Shown: positions 18,901 to 27,583 of the stretch, piece by piece
How positions within the stretch are numbered: position 1 is the first letter of the stretch
Layout: every line of letters begins with the position of its first letter
Assembly (NCBI RefSeq): GCF_000252125.1
Contig: NZ_AHKF01000024.1
Coordinates: 1 to 50,049, forward strand
Length of the DNA: 50,049 nt
Origin: Flavobacterium frigoris PS1
GTDB taxonomy: Bacteria > Bacteroidota > Bacteroidia > Flavobacteriales > Flavobacteriaceae
Direction of reading: 5' to 3'
Notes under the pieces: generated by a model
Told to the model about the DNA's origin: nothing
Seen by the model: only the letters and a program-made list of their open reading frames with translations
The model's database searches: none
Position numbers and translations under genes: made by a program

Positions 18901-19056
18901 AGAATTGGGATGGGAGTTGTCATTGTTGGTGGAACAATTTTCTCTTTAATTCTAACTTTATTTGTAATTCCAGCCATGTATTTAATGTGGTCCAAAGCAA
19001 GAAAACATTATCCGGAATTTGATCACATTGAAGAATATGAAAAAGAAAGTAAATAA
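15961..19056 (+). CDS. RND efflux transporter permease (AcrB/HAE1-like)
   Basis: This 1031-residue inner-membrane pump starts at the ATG at 15961 (MSLSTLSIKRPVFTIVMN). An in-frame TTG at 15928 was rejected because SIKRPVF normally sits within the first ~10 residues. The protein shows the duplicated RND plan: TM1, a large periplasmic loop, a TM block with GLVVDDGIVVTENIFKKVEEG (the proton-relay DD pair), a second periplasmic loop and a second TM block with LVTKNGILIVEFANKLREQG. Motifs such as PLPGANYLDIS and FVGRLFREFGV are typical of hydrophobic/amphiphilic efflux pumps. Proton-driven export of drugs or envelope stress compounds is expected from the family. Confidence 0.95.
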   Translation: MSLSTLSIKRPVFTIVMNLSIVLFGIIGYSFLGVREFPSIDPAQISIRTSYAGANADIIESQITEPIEKAINSIEGIRNITSTSTQGSSSITVEFNLDKDLETAANDVRDKVSQAVRNLPEDIDSPPVVSKADADSRAIISMTVQSDSRNPLELSDYAENVIAQRLETIPGVSGVQIWGQQRYAMRLWIDPIKLASYGCSVAEVRDALDQQNVELPSGKITGDNTELTVKTVGNLAKAEEFNNIIIRSEGGKTVLFSDIGTAVLGPENLETKMTQSGLPLVGVAIVPLPGANYLDISKEFYKEYDKLKKDLPADIKLNIVIDSTIFVKKSVIEVAETLLISIILVILIIYLFFRDWAIAMRPLIDIPVSLIATFFIMYLFGFSINVLTLLAIVLATGLVVDDGIVVTENIFKKVEEGMSPIEAAIKGSNEIFFAVISISITLAAVFLPVIFLEGFVGRLFREFGVVIGAAVLISAFVSLTLTPMLNAYLMKGGEQKKSKFYIYSEPFYQRLNSGYANALSTFMKRKWISFPILIACFGLIYVFFNLLQKETAPYDDRSAIVMRMTTPEGSTYEYTDRFMQELSQLVDDSIPEKKVALVITSPGWGSSSVNSGMIRMALTETGEREKSQKEIAEKLNRLTKKYPEIKTSVIEEPTIAVNRRGGLPIEYIIQAPNFEQLQEKIPQFMDEAAKNPTFSVTDVNLKFNKPEINVSIDREKAKSLGISVMDIAQTLQLSLSGQRFGYFMRNGKQYQVIGQFEQEDRSKPLDLTSMYVKNNIGNLIQMDNVVNIEEQSNPPQLYHNNRYMSATVTAGLAPGKSISDGIDAMNEIKAKVLNDTFTTDLGGESRDFVESSSNTSFAFGLAILLIFLILAAQFESFIDPLIIILTVPMAVAGALFSLWLFDQTWNIFSQIGTVMLIGLVTKNGILIVEFANKLREQGKPKLEAILEASESRLRPILMTSLAISLGALPIALSLGEASTSRIGMGVVIVGGTIFSLILTLFVIPAMYLMWSKARKHYPEFDHIEEYEKESK

Positions 19057-19060
19057 TATA

Positions 19061-20371
19061 ATGACATCAAAAATCATAATAAAAAGTTTGGTTTTATTTT
19101 TCTTTTGCATCCTAAAAATGGATGCTCAAGAGATTTTAACTCCAGAAGAAGCGATAAAAATCGCCTTAGAAAATAATTTTGAAATTAAAATTGCCGCTAA
19201 CAATTTAACAATAGATCAAACTAATGTTGCAATTGGAAATGCAGGTATGTTACCTTCATTAACCGCTAGTGTAGTTGATAATAATAGTATTCAAAACAGT
19301 TCGCAAACACTTCAATCTGGTGGTTCAAACCAGTTAGATAATGCCAAAAACAATAGTTTAACCTACGGAGTTGGTTTAAACTGGACTATTTTTGATGGTT
19401 TCATGATGTTTGCAAAACTAGATCAGTTAAAGGAATTACAAAAATTAGGGGAAGCCCAATTAAAACTAACCATAATCACAAAAGTCAGCGATGTAAACTC
19501 CACTTATTTTTATCTGGTGCAGCAACAACAACAATTAGCGGCTTTAGATACAACCATTGTTATATCAAATCAGCGATTGGCATTGGCACAAAATCGTTTC
19601 ACAATTGGAAAAGCATCAAAATTAGAAGTTTTGAATGCCCAAGTTGATTTAAACACGGATAAAGTCGCGCTTTTAAGACAAAAGGAATTATATCAAAACA
19701 CTAAAATTTTGTTGAATCAAATCTTAGCGCGTGATACTAAAACTGACTTTATTGTTTTAGAGGAACTGACTTTAGATGAGCAACTTAACCTTTCGGAATT
19801 AAGCGCTTTGGCAGCGAAGCAAAACCCACAATTAGAATCGCAAATAATAAATAAAAGGGTGGCCGAATTGCAATTAAAACAAATAAAAGCGGGCAGATAT
19901 CCTGTGATCAGCGTCAATACCGCCTACAATATTGGGGAAACACAATCGAGTCTTGGCTTTGTGACACAATCAAATTCAAAGGGTTTTAGTTATGGCTTTA
20001 GAGCTTCCTTAAATTTATTTGATGGTTTAGCACAAAATAGAAATGAGAAGATTGCGAAAATTCAAATTGAGAATTCAACATTAGCAATAGAACAGCAGAA
20101 TATTTCTTTAAATTCGTTGCTAGCGACTTCGTATCAAACCTATTTGACCAATTTACAATTGATTGAGTTGGAAGAAACTAATGAAGCTATTGCAAAGCAA
20201 AATTTGGATATTACTTTAGATAAATTTCGTATCGGAACTATAACTACCTTAGAGTTTAGAACCGCTCAATTGAATTATGTTAATGCAAAAGTGCGGTATA
20301 GCGATGCTCAATTTCAAGCAAAACTATCCGAAATTGCGCTGAAAGAATTAGCGGGGAATATTAATTTTTAA
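19061..20371 (+). CDS. TolC-family outer membrane efflux protein
   Basis: The ATG at 19061 lies 4 bases after the pump stop and gives 436 residues with a signal peptide (MTSKIIIKSLVLFFFCILKMDAQ). An ATG at 19037 that overlaps the pump is a possible alternative. Two halves with the outer membrane efflux pattern are visible: LTPEEAIKIALENNFEIKIAANN, then NRFTIGKASKLEVLNAQVDL in the first half and LDITLDKFRIGTITTLEFRTAQ in the second. It should form the trimeric channel of the tripartite pump. The operon seems to end here, as the next gene has its own promoter element. Confidence 0.93.
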   Translation: MTSKIIIKSLVLFFFCILKMDAQEILTPEEAIKIALENNFEIKIAANNLTIDQTNVAIGNAGMLPSLTASVVDNNSIQNSSQTLQSGGSNQLDNAKNNSLTYGVGLNWTIFDGFMMFAKLDQLKELQKLGEAQLKLTIITKVSDVNSTYFYLVQQQQQLAALDTTIVISNQRLALAQNRFTIGKASKLEVLNAQVDLNTDKVALLRQKELYQNTKILLNQILARDTKTDFIVLEELTLDEQLNLSELSALAAKQNPQLESQIINKRVAELQLKQIKAGRYPVISVNTAYNIGETQSSLGFVTQSNSKGFSYGFRASLNLFDGLAQNRNEKIAKIQIENSTLAIEQQNISLNSLLATSYQTYLTNLQLIELEETNEAIAKQNLDITLDKFRIGTITTLEFRTAQLNYVNAKVRYSDAQFQAKLSEIALKELAGNINF

Positions 20372-20373
20372 AA

Positions 20374-20381
20374 TACATTTG
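20374..20381 (+). promoter_or_regulatory. -7 element before the bestrophin gene
   Basis: TACATTTG fits TAnnTTTG exactly and lies 19 bases before the ATG at 20401, just after the efflux operon stop. Confidence 0.45.
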
Positions 20382-20400
20382 TAGAAATATTTTACCCTAA

Positions 20401-21258
20401 ATGATATCATACAACCCAAAGAACTGGATTACCTTTATTTTTCGTTTTCACAAAGCTGACACATTTCGACAACTCATCCCGCTGATGATTTTTATAGGAG
20501 CCTATTCAGCAGGGGTCGCCTATCTTGAACTTGAATATTGGGATTTACCCCAAGATAGTCATGTGAAGAACATTTCTATTATGCACGGCATGTTAGGGTT
20601 TGTTATTTCCCTCTTGCTTGTTTTTAGAACCAATACCGCTTACGACCGCTGGTGGGAAGGACGAAAAATATGGGGCAGTTTAGTAAATAACAGTCGGAAT
20701 TTAGCCATTAAGCTATCAGCTATTTTAAGTGAGGAATCAGATCGCGCTTTTTTTAGAAAAATAATACCAAGCTACGCCTCTATCTTAAATAAACATTTGA
20801 AAGACGAAGAAACCAGTAAACAGCTTTTTGAAGATATCATCATAGAACACCACAAGCACAGACCAAATCAAGTGGCTAAAATATTATTTCATAAGATAAA
20901 TGACCTTTATAACTCCAAGAAAATCACGGGAGACCAATTGATTATTTTAAACCATGAAATACAGTCTTTAACAGACATTTGTGGTGCTTGCGAACGAATA
21001 AAAAACACCCCTATCCCCTATTCTTACAGCGGTTTTATCAAGAAATTCATCTTCTTTTACGTAATGACATTACCTTTTGGTTATGTATTCAATTTAGGTT
21101 ATTATGTGATTCCAGTTGTGGTTTTTATCTTTTATGTTCTGGGGAGTTTAGAACTGATAGCCGAGGAAATAGAAGATCCTTTTGGCAATGACGCCAATGA
21201 TTTACCTACCAAAAAAATAGCCGAAAACATCAAAAGACATGTCGAGGAATTGCTTTAA
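20401..21258 (+). CDS. Bestrophin-family anion channel
   Basis: This 285-residue membrane protein carries the bestrophin/UPF0187 hallmarks. These are an N-terminal RQLIPLMIFIGAYSAGVAYL membrane segment, HGMLGFVISLLLVFRTNTAYDRWWEGRKIWG (the strongly conserved TNxAYxRWxEGR block), the cytoplasmic helices, and a late pair of membrane segments ending in ELIAEEIEDPFGNDANDLP. Bacterial members form pentameric channels. The physiological ion and trigger are not known here. Confidence 0.93.
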   Translation: MISYNPKNWITFIFRFHKADTFRQLIPLMIFIGAYSAGVAYLELEYWDLPQDSHVKNISIMHGMLGFVISLLLVFRTNTAYDRWWEGRKIWGSLVNNSRNLAIKLSAILSEESDRAFFRKIIPSYASILNKHLKDEETSKQLFEDIIIEHHKHRPNQVAKILFHKINDLYNSKKITGDQLIILNHEIQSLTDICGACERIKNTPIPYSYSGFIKKFIFFYVMTLPFGYVFNLGYYVIPVVVFIFYVLGSLELIAEEIEDPFGNDANDLPTKKIAENIKRHVEELL

Positions 21259-21610
21259 AAGAAAACGCTTTTACCTTTCTTTTTATCAGCGTAAGCGCTA
21301 CTATGCTGCTGTATCTTTGATGCACAAGTTTTTGACAAACTTGTCTCAGCAGCTTTTCCATAAGTTTATATATTGCAATTATAAGATTAGGGTAATCTAT
21401 AAATAAACAATAGTATACAACTAATGAAGCTTCGGGATCGGAAGGTTAAGATTGGAGCCTTTATTGCCATTCGTTTTTTTATTCGTACTTTCGTTAGGCA
21501 GAAAACACTCGTTTTCACAATTTGCAAACGGAAGAGAAGCATAAACCTTGTGCGTAATTCTTTAAAAAAAATAGAAAAACTATTTAGAACATATTCAAAA
21601 TCAAATAAAC
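21259..21610. other. Intergenic region with a nested hairpin
   Basis: The main structure is GCTGCTG (21305-21311) pairing with CAGCAGC (21347-21353), enclosing ACAAGTTT / AAACTTGT (21324-21344), then TTTT. It may terminate the bestrophin transcript. The rest, including a 64-codon frame at 21424, shows no coding character. Confidence 0.45.
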
Positions 21611-22111
21611 ATGAGTAGAGGATTTGTTAACGAAGATGATCAAGAAGAAATACCTTTTGTGCCACCCAGAGCCGACTTACCCGCAGCGGTAACCAATTAC
21701 GTTACACAGTTTGGTCTGGATGCACTTTTAGACGAAAAGCAGAAACTCATAAATGAGAAAGAGCAAATAGACATTACCAACGAAAAGGAGAAACGAATTA
21801 CGACGAATTATATAAACGCAAAATTAAAATTGTTAAACGAACGAATTCTTACAGCGGTAGTAATAGATCTAAGTAAGCAACCACAAAATGAAGTGCGGTT
21901 TGGGTCTTTTATAACCCTTAAAATTGGAGACGACACCAGGCTTCAAAGGTATCAAATTGTGGGAGTTGACGAAGCAGATATTTCTAAAGGAAAAATCTCA
22001 TTTATTTCTCCAATAGCAAGAATATTAACAGACAAGAAACTGGGAGACAAAGCGGTATTGAAATTAGTAAATGCAGAGAGAGTCTTTGAAATTATGGAAA
22101 TTAGCCACTAA
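21611..22111 (+). CDS. GreA/GreB-family transcription elongation factor
   Basis: This 166-residue protein has the Gre layout. An N-terminal helical hairpin (residues ~40-95, rich in K/E: LDEKQKLINEKEQIDITNEKEKRI) is followed by a C-terminal FKBP-like domain with VRFGSFITLKIGD, QRYQIVGVDEADISKGKISF and SPIARILTDKKLGD. Gre factors rescue backtracked RNA polymerase by stimulating transcript cleavage. The hairpin tip should carry acidic residues; the loop around ITNEK is short, so activity is likely but not proven. A hairpin at 22222-22275 follows. Confidence 0.85.
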   Translation: MSRGFVNEDDQEEIPFVPPRADLPAAVTNYVTQFGLDALLDEKQKLINEKEQIDITNEKEKRITTNYINAKLKLLNERILTAVVIDLSKQPQNEVRFGSFITLKIGDDTRLQRYQIVGVDEADISKGKISFISPIARILTDKKLGDKAVLKLVNAERVFEIMEISH

Positions 22112-22221
22112 GCCTTCTGATAATAAGGCATTAAAACGTATTTAATAGTGTGATATACATTTGCCATACAAATACATCAAATACCAGACGGGAAGGCCAT
22201 CTCCTAAAAAAATCTTAAAAG

Positions 22222-22275
22222 AGCAGCAAAGAGACAAACTCAAAGTTGAGCTCATTTCTGCTATCTTTGTTTTTA
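22222..22275 (+). terminator. Putative terminator after the Gre gene
   Basis: AGCAGcAAA (22222-22230) pairs with TTTCTGCT (22255-22262) with one bulge, enclosing CTCAA-AG-TTGAG (22239-22250). A T-rich run with TTTGTTTTT follows. Confidence 0.5.
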
Positions 22276-22310
22276 AAAACATTTTACAGTACTATAAACT
22301 AGCAACCTAG

Positions 22311-22675
22311 ATGGTTGAAATATATTACAAAAATAATAATGTGAAAAAAAATAAATCAGTTGCTGAAATCGACTTTGTACCAGACAATATATCATCTAAC
22401 ATGATAAATGAAGAATTAGATGACCTTACAGTTATAGCCGACTATTTACAATACAACTTTAACAGATTAGAAGTAGAACAAAATAAGATCTTTAAAATCC
22501 TGACAATAATTACGGTCTGCATTTCATTGCCTACATTGATCGTTGGCAGATATGGTATAAATTTTAAATATATGCCTGAACTGCAATTGACATTTGGTTT
22601 CCACTTGTAATCCTGTTTTTACTACTTAGTTTTACAGTGCCATTAGTTTATTTTAAAAAAACGAAATGGTTCTAA
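22311..22675 (+). pseudogene. corA-like magnesium transporter remnant (internal deletion plus frameshift)
   Basis: The open frame 22311-22610 (99 residues) starts MVEIYYKNNNVKK, which could be a CorA N-terminus. It then passes directly to a CorA C-terminal segment: FNRLEVEQNKIFKILTIIT, VCISLPTLIVGRYGINFKYM and PELQL. The usual ~200 residues between are missing, and the YGMN signature reads YGIN. After FGF the frame shifts by one base. From 22601 the +1 frame reads PLVILFLLLSFTVPLVYFKK and TKWF, then stops at 22673-22675, which restores a normal second membrane helix. Both lesions suggest a decayed gene rather than a small functional protein. Confidence 0.75.
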
Positions 22676-22761
22676 TATTATTTCAAAACGAAATGAACAC
22701 CCTTTATGCTCGCTTGTGTCAAGCTTAATACCTCTTTAATTAAAAAATGATAAACGATTCC

Positions 22762-23700
22762 ATGAAAAAAATAATCAAGGTCTTATTATTCAGCTTACTA
22801 GGATTAGTAATTCTTATATGCATTTTGTTTGGCTACACAGATCGAACTATCGATGATTTGCAATCAAAATATGCTACGATTCCTTCCCAATTTGTAGCGC
22901 TTGACGGTATGAATGTTCATTACCGTGACGAAGGAGATGCTCTTGACTCGTTGCCTATTGTATTGATTCATGGCACGGCTTCGAGTTTACATACCTTTGA
23001 TACTTGGGCAAGCAGTTTGAAAAAAAATAAAAGAGTGCTTAGAATGGATTTACCAGCATTTGGCTTAACTGGGCCTTTTCCAGATCGGAATTATTCTATA
23101 GACCACTATGTCAATTTCTTAGAAGATTTTTTAGCTGTTAGAGGAATAAAGCATTGCATCCTTGCTGGAAATTCGTTAGGGGGACAAATTGCATGGCGCT
23201 TTACGCTCAAAAAACCAGCAATGGTCGCGAAATTGATACTGATTGATGCTGCAGGTTACCCTAAGGAATCTACAAGTGAACCTATTGCCTTCAAAATGGC
23301 AAAAATACCAGTAATCAATAAAATATTATCCTTTATTACACCTCGGTTTGTAGTAAAGTTCAGTGTGGAGAATGTATATGCCGACAAAAGTAAAATCACC
23401 GAATCCCTTATTGACCGTTATTTTGATCTAACATTGCGAGCAGGAAACAGACAGGCATTTGTTGATAGAATGAACGTAGCCTATGACACTGGCTACCTAA
23501 AGAAAATCAATGGTATCCAACAAAAAACATTGGTGCTTTGGGGAGAAAAAGACGCCCTAATTACAACTGCTAGTGCCCAGCGTTTTCATGATGACTTACC
23601 AAATGATACTCTAGTGATATTAAAAAATTCTGGACATGTACCAATGGAAGAAAACCCTACAGAAAGTTTGAGAGCAGTTTTAAGTTTTATTGAACAGTAA
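22762..23700 (+). CDS. Alpha/beta hydrolase
   Basis: A 312-residue protein from the ATG at 22762; an ATG five codons earlier is also possible. An N-terminal membrane anchor (IIKVLLFSLLGLVILICILF) is followed by an alpha/beta hydrolase domain. Motifs are the oxyanion HGTASSLHTFDTW, the nucleophile elbow AGNSLGGQIAW, the acid WGEKDALI and the catalytic His in NSGHVPMEENP. All three triad positions are therefore present. Relatives include membrane-bound esterases and lipases; the substrate is unknown. Confidence 0.9.
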   Translation: MKKIIKVLLFSLLGLVILICILFGYTDRTIDDLQSKYATIPSQFVALDGMNVHYRDEGDALDSLPIVLIHGTASSLHTFDTWASSLKKNKRVLRMDLPAFGLTGPFPDRNYSIDHYVNFLEDFLAVRGIKHCILAGNSLGGQIAWRFTLKKPAMVAKLILIDAAGYPKESTSEPIAFKMAKIPVINKILSFITPRFVVKFSVENVYADKSKITESLIDRYFDLTLRAGNRQAFVDRMNVAYDTGYLKKINGIQQKTLVLWGEKDALITTASAQRFHDDLPNDTLVILKNSGHVPMEENPTESLRAVLSFIEQ

Positions 23701-23900
23701 CATTATAAAAGTAAGGCACGATTACTACTTGACTGAATTTAACGATAACGATCTCTAAAAAGTCTTTTGCTTGCGCGCTATTTGCAGTTTAGTTCGTCTT
23801 TTCTGTACTTTCGGTTTTGTTTAGCAAGTAAAGATTAAAAAAAACTTAATTTAGACCTCAAGCAGTTCTTATATCGCAACCTAATGATAAAACAAATAAA

Positions 23901-24461
23901 GTGAACCTATTGAAAAAACTTGAAACGGAAAGATTAATTCTTAAGCCCACAACCTTAGCCGATGCTGAATTTATTAGAAACCTATTTCTCAGTCCAAAAT
24001 GGATTGAATTTATTGGTGACCGCAAATTAAAGACTATCGAAGAAGTCGAAAACTATATTGAAACTAAATTCACCCCTCAATTCGAAAGATTGGGTTATGG
24101 GAATTACACTATAATCAGAAAATCCGATGGAGAAAAGATTGGTTCTTGTGGTCTTTACGATCGTGAAGGTGTAAATGGAATTGATATTGGTTTTGCTTTG
24201 CTTCCAGATTTTGAAAAGAAAGGCTACGGATTTGAAAGCGTAAATCACCTTAAAGAAATCGCTCTAACTGATTTTAAACTAACTCAACTTAGCGGAATAA
24301 CTTCTACCAAAAATAAAGCATCACAGGCCTTACTAATGAAAATCGGACTTCAATTTGAGAAAAAAATTATACTCCCTAATGAAACCGAGGAAATACTATT
24401 GTATACCTTAATTCAGGAGGAGAGTCATCTACATGACATAAACCGCACGATTCTGGTTTAA
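23901..24461 (+). CDS. GNAT family N-acetyltransferase (RimJ/RimL-like)
   Basis: This 186-residue protein begins LETERLILKPTTLADAEFI, the usual N-terminus of RimJ/RimL-type acetyltransferases. It continues with the acetyl-CoA binding region DIGFALLPDFEKKGYGFESV and the ITSTKNKASQALLMKIGLQF motif. The start is a GTG at 23901, since no in-frame ATG is nearby. A tiny upstream frame (ATG at 23884, MIKQIK) ends in TGA overlapping that GTG, which may couple translation. The acetyl acceptor is not known. Confidence 0.88.
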   Translation: MNLLKKLETERLILKPTTLADAEFIRNLFLSPKWIEFIGDRKLKTIEEVENYIETKFTPQFERLGYGNYTIIRKSDGEKIGSCGLYDREGVNGIDIGFALLPDFEKKGYGFESVNHLKEIALTDFKLTQLSGITSTKNKASQALLMKIGLQFEKKIILPNETEEILLYTLIQEESHLHDINRTILV

Positions 24462-24574
24462 GAATGAGGGGTCCAATTTTTATTAGCTTAATATTGATTT
24501 CAATATTTTGTAGTTTATAATCTTTATCTTAGCATAAATGCTGAATAAGCCAATCATTTAAACAAATATTTGAA

Positions 24575-25507
24575 ATGCAAACGATATTAGGAGCAAACGG
24601 AATAATTGGCGAGGAGCTAGCCAAAGAATTGCGGAACAACTATAGCCAGAAAATTAGATTGGTGGGACGAAATCCACAAAAAACACATGCTGATGATTTG
24701 CTTTTTAAAGCCGATTTGCTTCATGCTGAAAGTGTTAATAAAGCACTTGAAAATACCCAGATTGCCTATTTAACAGTGGGACTACCTTATGATTCTGAAA
24801 TATGGCTTAGGGATTGGGTCATCATAATGAAAAATGTGATTACAGCATGTAAACAAAACAACTGCAAACTAGTATATTTTGACAATACCTATGCCTACGC
24901 CCAAGATAGTAAAATCCAAACAGAAGAAACGCCTCTAACATCCGAAGGAAAAAAAGGAAGAGGAAAAAGAATGGCCGCGGAACTTTTGCTAAAAGCCATT
25001 GAAAGCCAAGAAATAGAAGCGGTAATATGTAGGGCTCCCGAATTTTACGGTCCAGGAAAAACCAAAGGACTCACTAATTCCCTTATTTTCGAAAATTTAA
25101 AAAAAGGTAAAAACCCCAAAGTATTCCTAAAAGACAACGTCTTACGAACACTTATATTTACCCCTGATGCCAGTAAAGCTATGGCATTAATAGGAAATAC
25201 TCCAAGAGCTTATGGGCAAACTTGGCACTTGCCCTGTGATGACAATAGGTTAACCTACAAGCAATTTATTGGTAAAATTGGGGCTCAATTGGGACGAAAT
25301 ATAAAATATGATGTATTAAGTTGGTGGGTCTTAAAAATAGGTTCCTTCTTTGACAAGAACCTTAAAGAAACGCAGGAATTACTACCTCGTTATGCTATTG
25401 ATAATATCTTTGAATCCACAAAGTTCAGAGATAATTTCCCTAACTTTAAGGTAACCAGCTACGAGCAAGGAATTAGAATAATTATAGATGATTATAAGAT
25501 AAAGTAA
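24575..25507 (+). CDS. NAD(P)-dependent epimerase/dehydratase-type oxidoreductase
   Basis: This 310-residue protein starts with a Rossmann nucleotide-binding loop, TILGANGIIGEELAKELR (GxNGxxG). The atypical-SDR pattern continues: RLVGRNPQ, an aspartate ending strand 3 (FKADLLHAESVNKAL), FDNTYAYAQ as the counterpart of the catalytic Y region, and RAPEFYGPG. It is probably an extended/atypical short-chain dehydrogenase acting on a sugar- or alcohol-like substrate. A TATCTTAG at 24535-24542 (one mismatch to the -7 consensus) may be its promoter. Confidence 0.85.
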   Translation: MQTILGANGIIGEELAKELRNNYSQKIRLVGRNPQKTHADDLLFKADLLHAESVNKALENTQIAYLTVGLPYDSEIWLRDWVIIMKNVITACKQNNCKLVYFDNTYAYAQDSKIQTEETPLTSEGKKGRGKRMAAELLLKAIESQEIEAVICRAPEFYGPGKTKGLTNSLIFENLKKGKNPKVFLKDNVLRTLIFTPDASKAMALIGNTPRAYGQTWHLPCDDNRLTYKQFIGKIGAQLGRNIKYDVLSWWVLKIGSFFDKNLKETQELLPRYAIDNIFESTKFRDNFPNFKVTSYEQGIRIIIDDYKIK

Positions 25508-25619
25508 CCTGCCAAGTGCACCTACGCTTAATTTTATCCTATACGAATTATTGACCGAGACTGCCTCTCGCCTAATTTTATATATGGAATGGCATTTAAA
25601 CTAATTTAAAAAACATACT

Positions 25620-26150
25620 ATGAATTATCTTTTTGGAATCATTATTTTGACCACTCTAATGAACCGTCAGATCCTTTTCGATTTTAATAAAAATGCAGAT
25701 ATTCAAGGTTGGAAAATTGTAGATGATGCAGTTATGGGTGGAATATCATCGGGTAGCTTTAAATTAAGTCCTGACGGCCATGGCGTATTTGAAGGAGCAG
25801 TCTCATTAGAAAACAATGGCGGCTTCTCTTTGGTTCGTTACCCATTTGACAAAATGAAAACAAATAAGGACAGCAAAATCATCATAAAACTCAAAGGAGA
25901 TGGAAAGAAGTATCAATTGCGAATAAAAGACAACTCAAGTAATTACTATTGGTACATAAGTTCCTTCGCTACTTCAGGCGATTGGCAAGAAATAGAAATC
26001 CCTTTACAGGATATGTACCCGTCTTTCAGGGGAAGAAAAATGGACTTACCTAACTTTTCTAAGAATTATATTGAAGAAATCGCTTTTTTAATAGGGAATA
26101 AAAAGGCTGAAAAATTTAAGCTCATAATCGATAAAATAGAGCTAAATTAA
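25620..26150 (+). CDS. CIA30 family protein
   Basis: This 176-residue protein belongs to the CIA30/NDUFAF1-like family. Motifs are LFDFNKNADIQGWKIVDDAV, MGGISSGSFKL, the NNGGFSLVRYPF segment and GDWQEIEIPLQDMYPSFRGR. The fold is a galactose-binding-like beta sandwich. In mitochondria the namesake assists complex I assembly, but bacterial members have no established role. The short hydrophobic N-terminus could be a weak signal. Confidence 0.85.
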   Translation: MNYLFGIIILTTLMNRQILFDFNKNADIQGWKIVDDAVMGGISSGSFKLSPDGHGVFEGAVSLENNGGFSLVRYPFDKMKTNKDSKIIIKLKGDGKKYQLRIKDNSSNYYWYISSFATSGDWQEIEIPLQDMYPSFRGRKMDLPNFSKNYIEEIAFLIGNKKAEKFKLIIDKIELN

Positions 26151-26185
26151 AAAATCAATGTTAGGCTTAAAATAGCATTATTGTT

Positions 26186-26470
26186 ATGCAGAACAAAAGG
26201 CTTACTATTATCACGCTCACTGTTGCAATGATGTTGCTAGTACCATTAATAGCGATGCAATTTACTGTTGAAGTAAATTGGACTGTTTCTGACTTTGTTG
26301 TCGCAGGAGTTCTACTATTGACTACAACTTTACTATGTGGGCTCGTTTGGAGGAAAATAAAAAACGTCAACTACCGCATCGCGATCTGTATAATTCTTTT
26401 ATTCTCACTTCTACTCATTTGGGCAGAACTTGCAGTTGGTATTTTCGAAACAACAATCAGCGGAAATTAA
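26186..26470 (+). CDS. Small membrane protein, three predicted helices
   Basis: This 94-residue protein has hydrophobic segments at roughly residues 8-26 (LTVAMMLLVPLIAMQF), 36-54 (VVAGVLLLTTTLLCGLVW) and 63-86 (IAICIILLFSLLLIWAELAVG). No functional motif was recognised. It ends 30 bases before a shared bidirectional terminator. Confidence 0.7.
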   Translation: MQNKRLTIITLTVAMMLLVPLIAMQFTVEVNWTVSDFVVAGVLLLTTTLLCGLVWRKIKNVNYRIAICIILLFSLLLIWAELAVGIFETTISGN

Positions 26471-26500
26471 TCAGAAAAACAGAAGTAAGATACTATTAAT

Positions 26501-26534
26501 AAAAAAATGGCATCCATCAGAATGCCATTTTTTT
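26501..26534. terminator. Bidirectional terminator between convergent genes
   Basis: AAAAAAATGGCAT (26501-26513) pairs with ATGCCATTTTTTT (26522-26534). A/T tracts lie on both sides, so it can serve the plus-strand membrane gene and the minus-strand gene ending at 26536. Confidence 0.85.
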
Positions 26535-26535
26535 A

Positions 26536-27255
26536 TTATAATTTAGTAAAAATAGATGCGTCAAATTCAGATTTAACGATTACGTTTTTAGGTCCTATTT
26601 CCTGATTAACTCTATCATAAGAAAGTAATATAGACCCTGCTTTTTGATAATGGTCCCAAGGTTTTAAAAACTGTGGTTCTGTATCATTAAAATTCTGATA
26701 GTATGCCCATTGTTTTATTAAATGGTCTTCTTTATCTACATAAAGCCAATATTTATTATCTGGAGTTACACCTACTTCATTAAAGGTAAGCTGCAAAATA
26801 TCCACCGTTTTTCCATCAGCTAATTGTTCTGATTTCACATAGCTAAGACTCGTCCCAGGATCTTGCAGTTTCCATGGCATAACCAACCAATATGAATCAT
26901 TAATCCACCAATTCTTAGCTTTTATAAGTAGATTATTGGCTTTTTTCTCCTCTTCAACCAAAACACCGTTCTCATAAACTTTCCCTTTAAGAGTATTGAT
27001 GTTAACCAAAATAGTTTGGTTTGCAGCTGGATTTTCTACACGAACATCACCAGTCCATTTATCCCAATACAATTTTCTTTTTACAAATTCCCACTGGATA
27101 AAATGAGTATTATCGTAATTTTTTATCCCTCCCATAGCAACAAGCATTTCTTTCACAATCTCATTTGCTTTTTCTGCATCTGACTGTGCGGATAATGAAT
27201 TACTATCAAATATTATTAAAAGGAGAATCAGGACCAATTTAGAGATGCTATTCAT
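26536..27255 (-). CDS. Exported protein of the DUF6503/LolA-like type
   Basis: This 239-residue protein has a clear signal peptide (MNSISKLVLILLLIIFDSNSLSAQ). The mature region begins with a helix (ANEIVKEMLVAMGGIKNYDN), followed by a run of beta strands with alternating aromatic residues (WEFVKRKLYWDKWTGDVRVE, KYWLYVDKEDHLIKQW). This resembles the half-barrel of LolA-like periplasmic lipoprotein-binding proteins and DUF6503 members. Function is unknown. A -7 element lies at 27286-27293. Confidence 0.7.
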   Translation of the reverse strand: MNSISKLVLILLLIIFDSNSLSAQSDAEKANEIVKEMLVAMGGIKNYDNTHFIQWEFVKRKLYWDKWTGDVRVENPAANQTILVNINTLKGKVYENGVLVEEEKKANNLLIKAKNWWINDSYWLVMPWKLQDPGTSLSYVKSEQLADGKTVDILQLTFNEVGVTPDNKYWLYVDKEDHLIKQWAYYQNFNDTEPQFLKPWDHYQKAGSILLSYDRVNQEIGPKNVIVKSEFDASIFTKL

Positions 27256-27583
27256 AACTATTAAATTTTATTGCTTATTAAAAGACAAATATAGTTACTT
27301 TTCATTTCCCTTTAAATTATAAATCTCTTTTCTAAAGCCATATAGTTCTGCCTCTCTTTTTCGAAGCGTCCACTTAATACTAAATTTTTAAAAATTAAAG
27401 TAAAAAAAATGTCTCCTGCTTTTTTACAAATCGTATTGAAAACCCAATCAAGGCAGTACTTATACCCAATGAATCTATTTACCATTAAGGTATCTCAATT
27501 ACGTAGGAATCTGCTTAAAGTTTTATAAATTTGGAACAGCTACAGAATTAGCAAAAAACTGAATTTAAACAAACAAAAACATA
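27256..27583. other. Divergent intergenic region
   Basis: Two -7 elements facing outward are visible: TATATTTG on the minus strand (27293-27286) for the exported protein, and TAAATTTG on the plus strand (27526-27533) for the thioesterase. Neither has a convincing TTG at -33. Nothing else was recognised. Confidence 0.45.

Noticed and set aside
18354..18995. 213-codon minus-strand frame inside the RND pump gene
   Set aside because: It is the antisense shadow of a well-conserved coding region with no independent features.
21424..21618. 64-codon open frame before the Gre gene
   Set aside because: Basic, unstructured translation, no family features, overlaps the next start. Likely leader DNA.
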